Assembly: GCA_947500445.1 (NCBI GenBank)
Contig: CANMSB010000007.1
Location: forward strand, 62,001 to 126,000
Reading direction: 5' to 3'
Length of the DNA stretch: 64,000 nucleotides
Source of the DNA: an uncultured Flavobacteriaceae bacterium
GTDB lineage: Bacteria > Bacteroidota > Bacteroidia > Flavobacteriales > Flavobacteriaceae
The first letter of the stretch is position 1. Every line of letters starts with the position of its first letter. Under the pieces are notes generated by a model that did no database searches, was not told where the DNA came from, and was given only the letters and a program-made list of their open reading frames with translations. Position numbers and translations under genes: made by a program. This document shows positions 44,505 through 52,692 of this stretch, piece by piece.

Positions 44505-46976
44505 ATGAACAGCGAATTAGAAAAAGCCATACATATCGCTACACAGATAGCGGAAGAATACCATCATGAGGATTTTGGTCCGGCACACTTGATCAAGGCT
44601 TCATTGAATCGGGATCTTTCCCTCTTACGCTTTCTGCACACCAAGGGAACAGATGTATACTTTATAGAAGAGTGGGCGGATGTACTTTTGGACGCCCATC
44701 CCAAAAAAAAGGGAAGAAAAAACGAGATAAAGGCAAATTTAGAGGCCAAAACCGTTTTTGTAGAAGCAGAAGACCTTCAAAAAAAACTGAACAAAGAGGA
44801 AGTCGATCTCATTTGTATTTTCATCGCCGCGATTACACCAGGTGTCGGCCTGAGCCATAACCAATTAAAGGCGTTGCCGGTAACCGGTGCCCAATTGTTG
44901 GACAGTTTATTGAAAAATCGTGAGGTTTCCGCAGGCGACGCTTCTACTACCACTACATCGGAGGGTACGGCTTTGGACGGCGGCAGCGATATTTTAAGAA
45001 AATATACCACGGATCTTGGAAAAAAAGCCAAGGCGAACGATTACGATTATATTGTCAATAGAGATCGTGAACTGAAAAAATTGGCGGAAATCCTATGCCG
45101 AAAATCAAAGCCGAACGTTATTATCCAGGGAGAATCCGGTGTTGGAAAAACGGTACTGGTACAAAATTTGGCCCGTGAAATCTACACCGGTAAAATTGTG
45201 GACACTTTACAAAAGGCCACCCTATTAGAGGTAGACACTGCCATGCTATTGTCCGGTGCTTCCTATAAGGGAGAGGTGGAAGATCGGCTTCAGTCGATTT
45301 TTAACGAGGCCAAAACACTTGCAAAGCCAATTTTGTTCATCGACGACTTTCATGTGTTGTTGCAGGACGCTTCGGCAAGTCAGGGAATCTTGAACGTCAT
45401 TAAATCCGAACTCAACAAAGGAGAAGTGTTGCTGCTCGGTGCCACTACCGCGGACAATTATAGAAAATACATCACCAACGACGACACGCTAAACCGTCGT
45501 TTTGAGGCGGTGGCCCTCGAGGAACCGGACAACGAAACCGCATTTCATATTTTACAAAGCGTCGCAAAACGGTATAGCGACCATCATCAGTTAAAAATAT
45601 CAGAAGAAAGTTTGCGTGCCGCTATCGGCCTATCCAAGCGCTACTTGAAAGAAAAGAGCCTTCCCGACTCGGCCTTGGACCTCATAGATCGTACCATGGC
45701 CGCCGCAAATGTTTCCGCACAGTCCTTACCGACCGACATTGCGGATCTTAGAAACGAAATGCTCCAGATCGCCGAAACGTCAAAAGAACGCACGGAAGCC
45801 GAAAATATACAAAAAATCGATTGGGTATATAGTACCATACGAAATCGGCTCAGCCCTATCGTACTGAGTACCTTGGATACCGAAGATGCCTTTCGTTTTC
45901 CCAGTTACGATAAAAAACAACAGTATTTGGAGACCTTGCTCTCCGGGGTAGAAAAGCAGGCCGAAACCGTTCGGGACGAGGTAAACGAAACGGACTTGGC
46001 GGCAATGGTTTCCAGCATTACCGGCATTCCGGCAGGTAAAGTACAGACCCAAGAACGGGAACGTTTATTGGAAATGGAAGACACCTTAAAAAAGCGAGTG
46101 ATCGGTCAGGACAACGCTATACAGACCGTATCGGAAGCCATAATAGAATCGCGCTCGGGGCTATCCAAAGCGGGACAGCCGATAGGTTCTTTCTTTTTTT
46201 CGGGCCCTACCGGAACGGGAAAGACCGAATTGGCAAAATCCTTGGCAGAATTCCTTTTCAACGATGAAACGGCCATTATCCGTTTCGACATGTCGGAATT
46301 TAAGGAAGAACATTCCGCAGCCTTGTTGTATGGAGCACCTCCGGGATATGTAGGCTATGAGGAAGGCGGGGTATTGGTCAACAAAATAAGGCAAAAACCG
46401 TATGCCATCGTATTGTTCGACGAAATTGAAAAAGCCCATCAATCCGTTTTCGATGTGTTCCTTCAAATTTTGGACGAAGGGAAGCTGAACGACCGTTTGG
46501 GCAAGGTTGGGGATTTCTCCAATGCCGTAATCCTATTTACCTCCAATATCGGTTCCGATTTCATCAGTAAATCGTTCCAAGGAGGGACCGTTCCACAATC
46601 GGACGAACTAATGACCATCATGGCCAATTATTTTAGGCCGGAATTTCTTGGGCGTATTACCGAAATTGTGCCCTTTGCCCCAATTTCGGAAGAAAATGCA
46701 CCCTTTATATTCGACCTGCACCTGAAGAAGGAACTGTTGGCGTTGACGGAGCGTATGGGCATCACCTTGGACATTGACAAAAAAACCAAGAAACACCTTT
46801 CATTGGACGGCTTCTCCCCTACCTATGGAGTACGCCCGTTAAAGGCCGTAATACGCAACAAATTAAAAAGACCGTTGTCCAAAATGATCATTTCAGGAGC
46901 GATTAAAGCGCCCCAAACGGTAAAAGTGGCAATGAAAGATGACAAACTCGCTTTTACGGTAGTAAAAAAGAGTTAA
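44505..46976 (+). CDS. tssH: T6SS ATPase TssH (ClpV)
   Basis: This 823-residue AAA+ protein disassembles the contracted sheath. The N-terminal Clp repeat domain (about 1-145) is followed by D1 with Walker A GESGVGKT (about 208) and Walker B LFIDDFH, and D2 with Walker A GPTGTGKT (about 567) and LFDEIEKAH. The D1-D2 linker is shorter than that of ClpB, as expected for ClpV. Its place in the T6SS operon rules out a plain ClpB/ClpC. Confidence 0.92.
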   Translation: MNSELEKAIHIATQIAEEYHHEDFGPAHLIKASLNRDLSLLRFLHTKGTDVYFIEEWADVLLDAHPKKKGRKNEIKANLEAKTVFVEAEDLQKKLNKEEVDLICIFIAAITPGVGLSHNQLKALPVTGAQLLDSLLKNREVSAGDASTTTTSEGTALDGGSDILRKYTTDLGKKAKANDYDYIVNRDRELKKLAEILCRKSKPNVIIQGESGVGKTVLVQNLAREIYTGKIVDTLQKATLLEVDTAMLLSGASYKGEVEDRLQSIFNEAKTLAKPILFIDDFHVLLQDASASQGILNVIKSELNKGEVLLLGATTADNYRKYITNDDTLNRRFEAVALEEPDNETAFHILQSVAKRYSDHHQLKISEESLRAAIGLSKRYLKEKSLPDSALDLIDRTMAAANVSAQSLPTDIADLRNEMLQIAETSKERTEAENIQKIDWVYSTIRNRLSPIVLSTLDTEDAFRFPSYDKKQQYLETLLSGVEKQAETVRDEVNETDLAAMVSSITGIPAGKVQTQERERLLEMEDTLKKRVIGQDNAIQTVSEAIIESRSGLSKAGQPIGSFFFSGPTGTGKTELAKSLAEFLFNDETAIIRFDMSEFKEEHSAALLYGAPPGYVGYEEGGVLVNKIRQKPYAIVLFDEIEKAHQSVFDVFLQILDEGKLNDRLGKVGDFSNAVILFTSNIGSDFISKSFQGGTVPQSDELMTIMANYFRPEFLGRITEIVPFAPISEENAPFIFDLHLKKELLALTERMGITLDIDKKTKKHLSLDGFSPTYGVRPLKAVIRNKLKRPLSKMIISGAIKAPQTVKVAMKDDKLAFTVVKKS

Positions 46977-47031
46977 AACCCTAGCTAGGTACCGATCGGC
47001 ACTGGGTGCAACAGTAAAACGATTACGAAAG

Positions 47032-47463
47032 ATGGCAAAACCGTATTATCAGGCTCCTTTTGATTTCAAGCGTTTCTTTGAAAAGAAAGAGCTCAAGAAG
47101 TTATCGATGCGCGATTCCATTTCTCAATTCATTAGCGTTATCATCACCACCTATTTTGAGGAATATACTTATGATGAAGGCTTTGGAAGTGAAATATGGG
47201 AAACGGATTTTGACCTGCTCATTAACGCGAACGTGTTAAAGGAACAAATCAAAAAATCGTTGGCGGGGCAAATTCGAACCTATGAAAAAAGGCTCTCCGA
47301 TATTGATCTTAATGTAGAACTGATGGAGAGTTTATCCGAAAATTCGGATAAGGTACGGCTCAAAAAGTTTTTGAACATCACCATTCGAGGAACCATCATC
47401 AAAACCGATGAACCCTTTCTTTTTAGAGGTGATTATTATTTGGCACCTTTATCCTATCGTTAA
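47032..47463 (+). CDS. tssE: T6SS baseplate protein TssE (gp25-like)
   Basis: This 143-residue protein has the gp25/GPW layout: MRDSISQFISVIITTYFEE, an acidic E-I-W-E-T-D-F segment, a helix with EQIKKSL, and the C-terminal IRGTII strand. TssE starts sheath polymerisation at the baseplate. It lies 55 bases after tssH and 41 before tssF. Confidence 0.85.
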   Translation: MAKPYYQAPFDFKRFFEKKELKKLSMRDSISQFISVIITTYFEEYTYDEGFGSEIWETDFDLLINANVLKEQIKKSLAGQIRTYEKRLSDIDLNVELMESLSENSDKVRLKKFLNITIRGTIIKTDEPFLFRGDYYLAPLSYR

Positions 47464-47504
47464 CAATAGCACCGGTAAAAGCGTACCATCAATAGAAGAT
47501 AATT

Positions 47505-49373
47505 ATGAAAAGCCTTAGTAAAGAGGAAATCAAGGACCGTTTGGTCCGAAGGGCGGCCGATACTTGGGGCGTCGACGAAATGGAAATCGAATATTCGTTC
47601 GACCCCATTGTCGGGATGCTTTTTGATGCCTGCGCCCATGAATTCGAACGTATTTCGGACAACCTAAAAACGAGCCGCACAAAAATTACGGAGCGCCTTG
47701 TAGACTTGCTTACACCAGAGGTTTCGGTCACGGCAAAACCGGCACATGCCATTATGCATGCGTTGCCATTGGATACCAAGGTCGATATCAACGAGCATAG
47801 TCAATTTTATCATCGCAAACGGATGCCCCTGTTCAGGGATAGTGGTAAGGATGATTTCAAGGACTTTTTTTTCTGCCCCGCCGGAGATTTTACGTTGAAC
47901 AACTGTACCTTAAAATATATCGCCTATCCCGATAAAATTGTTTCGTACCAAAACAATAGGAACAGTACGTACCTTACGAAATCCGACTTTACCGGATCTC
48001 CGGAGGCTTCCTGTGTTTATTTGGGTATTGCCCCAGAAGAAGGCGTGAGTACCTTGGACAACCTGATCTGTTACTTTGACCTCCTTAATTTTGCGAACAA
48101 GGAATTACTGGTACATCATTTGGGTATTGCCGAATGGTCGTTGAACGGAAGCCCCTTAACGGTATCCAAAGGATATCGTAAAAACGAGCCTTTTCAAGAC
48201 GATTATAGCGTGTATATCAATGAAAGTATTCAAACGAAAATACAGTTTTACGAAGCTTATGTTCGACAGTATTACGAAGATCATTTTTATACCATAAACC
48301 AATCGGTCGCGGTAGCTGATAACCGTAACCCCTTCCCGCCCATTTTCAATGAGTTTTTGTCCGAAAAACAGTTGGAAGATTTTAAGGAACCGTTATTGTG
48401 GATAAAAATTTCCTTTTCCAGCGTGGTATCCACACCAATGTTGGAAAACCTGCATTGCCACATCAACTGTTTTCCTGTTCTGAACAAAAAAAAGCGTTCG
48501 GTGAACAAACGGTTGCAACCCTATTTCAATATTATTCCGTTGACGGGGGAAAGCGACTATTTTTTGGACATTCAAAAAATTACTGGTGATAATGGAAATC
48601 GCTATTTCGTAAAAAACCGAACGGAAAAAGATACCGGTGAACCGCAAGCATACCTACGCTACGGTGGAGTAAGCCGTTTTGACGAAAGGGACGCCTCCGA
48701 ACTATTGAACTATACCCTAGATCTTTTAAAGGAAGACGGTGTTGCCTTTTCAGCAATGGACGACGACTTTATAAACTCGAACTTAAAGGAAATGAAACAG
48801 ATCGTTTCCCGAATCGAGCAACAGATAGAACTCCGCAATTTTAAAAAGAACAAGATTCCGTATTTGATCGTGAACCGCAATAGTGTCGCCAAAAACAAGG
48901 ACAAAATTATTTATACCGATTATTGGACGACCACGGGCGATATGGCGAACAAAATAAATCCGTACAGCAAACTTTTTCAATATGAGGGTACCGCATTTCA
49001 GCCCGCTAGCCTGCTACTGGTCACCGGAACACTTGGCGGTCAGGACGAACCAAATCCGAGTGAAAAAATTTATGCCTATCGCGAACATATCTTGTCCCGA
49101 GGGCGTATCATTACCCGACAAGATATTGAGCAACACTGCTTTGCGGTTTTCAAGGATAGTATTGTTTCGGTAGCGGTACGCAGAGGTGTTATGGTTTCCC
49201 AGGACCAGGCTATCGGATACACACCTACTACGGATGTACATTTGGTAAAAAACGAGGATTCCGACTATGGGGAAGCCGACTGGGACCATTTGAAACAAGA
49301 ATTGCTGGTCGGATTAAAGTCGCGTTCGGCCAATATTTTACCGTTTCGCGTTTTTTACGAAGAAACAATTTGA
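47505..49373 (+). CDS. tssF: T6SS baseplate protein TssF
   Basis: This 622-residue protein is the large baseplate wedge component, paired with TssG. The start KSLSKEEIKDRLVRRAADTWG and the section RITERLVDLLTPE-like (here TKITERLVDLLTPE) are family features near the N-terminus. The remainder has the expected mixed beta-rich layout. It is directly upstream of vgrG, with a 108-base gap that may carry a separate vgrG promoter (weak TAATTTAA near 49455). Confidence 0.85.
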   Translation: MKSLSKEEIKDRLVRRAADTWGVDEMEIEYSFDPIVGMLFDACAHEFERISDNLKTSRTKITERLVDLLTPEVSVTAKPAHAIMHALPLDTKVDINEHSQFYHRKRMPLFRDSGKDDFKDFFFCPAGDFTLNNCTLKYIAYPDKIVSYQNNRNSTYLTKSDFTGSPEASCVYLGIAPEEGVSTLDNLICYFDLLNFANKELLVHHLGIAEWSLNGSPLTVSKGYRKNEPFQDDYSVYINESIQTKIQFYEAYVRQYYEDHFYTINQSVAVADNRNPFPPIFNEFLSEKQLEDFKEPLLWIKISFSSVVSTPMLENLHCHINCFPVLNKKKRSVNKRLQPYFNIIPLTGESDYFLDIQKITGDNGNRYFVKNRTEKDTGEPQAYLRYGGVSRFDERDASELLNYTLDLLKEDGVAFSAMDDDFINSNLKEMKQIVSRIEQQIELRNFKKNKIPYLIVNRNSVAKNKDKIIYTDYWTTTGDMANKINPYSKLFQYEGTAFQPASLLLVTGTLGGQDEPNPSEKIYAYREHILSRGRIITRQDIEQHCFAVFKDSIVSVAVRRGVMVSQDQAIGYTPTTDVHLVKNEDSDYGEADWDHLKQELLVGLKSRSANILPFRVFYEETI

Positions 49374-49481
49374 TTATCAATTGTTTAAAAAGCTTGTATA
49401 AACGTGTCATAGAACGAAAAACCGTTGTTTTTTTTGTGAAACCTGATGGGAATCGCTAATTTAAATTAAAAATTACCTTAC

Positions 49482-51317
49482 ATGTCAAAAATCGTAAAGA
49501 TCACCTTGATCGTCGGCGGGGAGACCTTTCTTCCCAAATCGGGCTATAGCATCACCATAGAACAGTCTGTGGGCGGGCACAGCGCCTTCCGCATCGCCTT
49601 TCCCGCGAACGCCACCGAAGGCTATGCCGGGCCGTTGATGGACAATGCCCTGGGCTTCGTGGGGAAAAAGGCCTCCATTGGGCTCAACGACAATGAAATG
49701 GAGTACAGCGGTATCGTCACCTCGGTGGACCTGCAAAAGGGCATCGGGGCATCGGGCACCATCGTATGCTCGGGCTATGGACCGGGGGTGCTGCTCGCGC
49801 ATTCCTCCCAATGCGCCAGTTATGACGAGGGCACCTCCCTGTCGCAGGTGGCCAACGATACCCTGGACGGACATGTGGGCGAACATATGGGGAGCGCCAT
49901 GGGAAAGGGCACCGATGTAAGGTTGCCCTATACCGTACAATACAACGAGAGCGACCTCTCCTTTTTACAGCGGCTCTGCAGCCGCTACGGGGTATGGCTC
50001 TACCACAACGGAAACGAACTGTGTATCGGCCGTAGCGGCGACCGCCGCTTGCAGGGCACCGTGGGGGTCGACGTGCTCTCCTTCAACCTGGGCACCTCCC
50101 TAAGGGAGCAGTCCTTTGCGATCAGCGCGCACGACTGGGTGAACGATACCCTTTTGGAAGCCGAGTCCAGCGCACATTCCCCGACCTCCTCCCATCCCTA
50201 TCTCGATACCCTGAGGTCCGAATCGAACAACCTCTTCGCAAAAAAGGGGCGTTACGAGTGGAACAGGGGACAGCACGAATACAGCGCACAGGGCGGTGTG
50301 GATACCGCCGCAAAGGTGAACGCACTGGGAAGGGCCGCCGCCATGGTCACCGCTTCGGGGACCTCCGAACTGGTCGCCTTGCGGGTGGGCGATACCCTTA
50401 CCCTGGAAGGGCTCAACTTTTCGGATGCCCAAAAAAGGGACCCCTACGGTTCCTACGACATTACCAAAGTGGTGCACCGCTTCGACCATAACGGACATTA
50501 CCGAAACGAGTTCGAGGGCGTGCCGGAGGGTACCGAGCACCCGCCCTACTCCGAGAGCTTTGCCGCGCCAAGGGCGGGCGCACAGCGCGGAAGGGTATTC
50601 GACAATGCCGACCCGGACGGGCTAGGGCGTGTAAAGGTGCAGTTCCCATGGCAAATGGCCAAGGGCACCGCAACGCCATGGATAAAGATGGCCACCCCCT
50701 ACTCGGGCGCCGAAAAGGGCTTTTACTTTATACCCGAGAACGGCGAGGAGGTACTGGTGGGCTTCGAGAGCGACAATCCCGAAAAACCCTTTGTGCTCAG
50801 CGCGGGATACAACAACGCCGCCAGCAGCGGCTTCGCCGATGCCGACAACAACATCAAGGCCATTAAGACAAGGAGCGGACATGTGATCGAACTCAACGAT
50901 ACCGATGGCGGGGAGATGATTACGATTAAGGACAAAAATGACAACCTTTTTTCCATTGACACCGCAACCAATAACATCACCATCTTCTCCAATAACGATA
51001 TTAACGTTAATGCAGAAAATAACATTACCGTTACGGCCAAGGAATCAATGGCGCTTACCGCAAAAAATGTTAGCATCAGCGCCGATGAGAACATCACCGT
51101 TTCCGCTGGAAAAGATTTAACTACAAGTGTTTCTGAAAATCAAAACACCCTGACGAAAAACAAAAACGTTATTGTAGAGGAAAACTATACCGTTGACGCC
51201 AAGGTTCAAGAAACTATAGCGGACGATATTACGCTGGACAGTAAATCGGAAAATTTAACCTTAAGTTCCGGTAAAACAGTCGATGTACAAAGTAAGGAAA
51301 AAGTTAAACTGTTTTAA
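49482..51317 (+). CDS. vgrG: T6SS spike protein VgrG (TssI)
   Basis: This 611-residue protein forms the trimeric spike. Residues about 1-350 are gp27-like, about 375-460 form the OB-fold (gp5) domain with GRVKVQFPWQ and GEEVLVGFE, and from about 480 the tail is a repetitive beta-helix (N-I-T-V-T-A-K, N-I-T-V-S-A-G). No extra enzyme domain is present, so cargo is probably carried by separate genes. The first 1.44 kb is strongly G/C-rich: 42 of 60 bases are G/C at 50041-50100, against 29 of 60 at 49261-49320 in tssF. The tail returns to A/T-rich usage. This mosaic hints at recombination. Confidence 0.93.
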   Translation: MSKIVKITLIVGGETFLPKSGYSITIEQSVGGHSAFRIAFPANATEGYAGPLMDNALGFVGKKASIGLNDNEMEYSGIVTSVDLQKGIGASGTIVCSGYGPGVLLAHSSQCASYDEGTSLSQVANDTLDGHVGEHMGSAMGKGTDVRLPYTVQYNESDLSFLQRLCSRYGVWLYHNGNELCIGRSGDRRLQGTVGVDVLSFNLGTSLREQSFAISAHDWVNDTLLEAESSAHSPTSSHPYLDTLRSESNNLFAKKGRYEWNRGQHEYSAQGGVDTAAKVNALGRAAAMVTASGTSELVALRVGDTLTLEGLNFSDAQKRDPYGSYDITKVVHRFDHNGHYRNEFEGVPEGTEHPPYSESFAAPRAGAQRGRVFDNADPDGLGRVKVQFPWQMAKGTATPWIKMATPYSGAEKGFYFIPENGEEVLVGFESDNPEKPFVLSAGYNNAASSGFADADNNIKAIKTRSGHVIELNDTDGGEMITIKDKNDNLFSIDTATNNITIFSNNDINVNAENNITVTAKESMALTAKNVSISADENITVSAGKDLTTSVSENQNTLTKNKNVIVEENYTVDAKVQETIADDITLDSKSENLTLSSGKTVDVQSKEKVKLF

Positions 51318-51334
51318 AGCACCAGTAGTCAAGC

Positions 51335-52192
51335 ATGACTAAGAATCCCTTAAAAACCGACTTGTTGTCGGCCGTAGACCTTAGGTTAAACCCCATGAAA
51401 TTTAATGGGGTGTATGGCTGTATGATTGAATTTCAGTCGGATAACGAGGCCCATTTGGTACGTTACAAACAACGATTTGAATGCATCGGAAAAGACCGTA
51501 AAGACAATCTTAATTTCCGGATTACACGATTTGAAGATATTTACATAAACGATAAAAAGCCAAGTGTTTTTTTACACGAATTGGGCCATGCGGTCAGTTC
51601 CGTGTTATATCCTTTGGATATCGAGTGCAATCGTATGGGAGATTTCAGAACCGTTACGAATTTTAAGGAAATTCAAAAGCGATGGACCGATAAAAAAGCT
51701 TCCCTTTTAGCCCAATATAAGGATGAAAGTGTTGTAAACTATATCAACAAGGCCAGTAAAACGTTAGAGAATGAACATCGATTTCTTGTCAAGATGAAAA
51801 GTGATTATTTTTTGGCTTTGTACTTTAAACCGATTTTTCTGTACTACACGGCATCCTTTAATTTTGAAACAAACCTTTCTTTTCCGGTTTTAGGTTCGGC
51901 CAAACCGGTAAATTTCACCGTAAACCAACGTATTGACGAGAAGGCACTTGAACGAAACGCCTATAAGATCCATGTCTCTGGTACCGTAAACGACGAACGC
52001 AGTCTGGCAGATCTTGAGCAAAAATTGGATTATCCCAATTACCCCTCCGAAAGCGAAGAAGATAAAGGTTCCTGTACGATCACTTACTATCTCAACAACG
52101 CTGCACAGTTCATAGCTGGAATAGATGGCGTATTTGATTTGAAGTTTGGTACTTCAAAAAAAGTTAAAGTAAAAATGTTTCTTTTAGAATAA
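51335..52192 (+). CDS. Unknown VgrG-associated protein with HELGH motif
   Basis: This 285-residue protein matches no family I can name. It lacks a signal peptide. It contains HELGH at residues 81-85, which is the HExxH zinc-peptidase motif, but no clear third ligand (no HExxHxxGxxH and no spaced W/E-type motif). The rest looks beta-rich. It lies 17 bases after vgrG and 4 bases before the DUF4280 gene, so it belongs to the spike-cargo set. It may be an adaptor, a metallo-effector, or a chaperone; the motif may also be chance. Confidence 0.55.
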   Translation: MTKNPLKTDLLSAVDLRLNPMKFNGVYGCMIEFQSDNEAHLVRYKQRFECIGKDRKDNLNFRITRFEDIYINDKKPSVFLHELGHAVSSVLYPLDIECNRMGDFRTVTNFKEIQKRWTDKKASLLAQYKDESVVNYINKASKTLENEHRFLVKMKSDYFLALYFKPIFLYYTASFNFETNLSFPVLGSAKPVNFTVNQRIDEKALERNAYKIHVSGTVNDERSLADLEQKLDYPNYPSESEEDKGSCTITYYLNNAAQFIAGIDGVFDLKFGTSKKVKVKMFLLE

Positions 52193-52196
52193 GACC

Positions 52197-52682
52197 ATGA
52201 GCAGTAAACACATAGTAGTTCAAGATGCATTATGCGAATGTCAATTTGGGGATTTCCCTGATAAGCTAAAAGTATTGTCCCAACAAAAAATATATGCCAA
52301 TGACAATAAGGCAAGTAAAAAGTTAGTGGCGACCACTATGGAAATCGGTGGTGCCACCTTTGAAAAAAACACCTTTGGCCAATGCAAAATGCAACCTACC
52401 GGGTCTAGTTTTAAGCCCTGCCAAATCGTAGTGACAAAATGGGAAGGTTTCTATAAAAATGTAGAACTGACCAACGGAGGGCAAATACTCTTAGAAGACA
52501 GCAAAGCCATATGTCCAATTGGTGGGAGCCCATGCATCAGTATTCTGTTACATGGTCAAACCAGCGAACAAACGGTCAATAGTTCCTCAGCGGATGAAGC
52601 GGTGGCCCAACAGGTCAATCCCCTGGTAGACCTTGAAGATTTGCAGGCTCCGGAGCTGGACGATGAAATAATACTCTCCTAA
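52197..52682 (+). CDS. DUF4280 PAAR-like spike-tip protein
   Basis: This 161-residue protein starts with SSKHIVVQDALCECQFGD and contains FGQCKMQP and AICPIGGSPC, the pattern of DUF4280 PAAR-like proteins. These cap VgrG trimers and often carry or bind effectors. It has an acidic C-terminal extension (about 110-161), which may contact the downstream 903-residue protein. It is 4 bases after the HELGH gene and 10 bases before the OmpA-domain gene. Confidence 0.8.
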   Translation: MSSKHIVVQDALCECQFGDFPDKLKVLSQQKIYANDNKASKKLVATTMEIGGATFEKNTFGQCKMQPTGSSFKPCQIVVTKWEGFYKNVELTNGGQILLEDSKAICPIGGSPCISILLHGQTSEQTVNSSSADEAVAQQVNPLVDLEDLQAPELDDEIILS

Positions 52683-52692
52683 AACCTACCAC

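Noticed and set aside
50100-50540. Long minus-strand open frames in the vgrG region
   Set aside because: They are antisense shadows of a G/C-rich gene; the vgrG frame is unbroken and has clear homology features.
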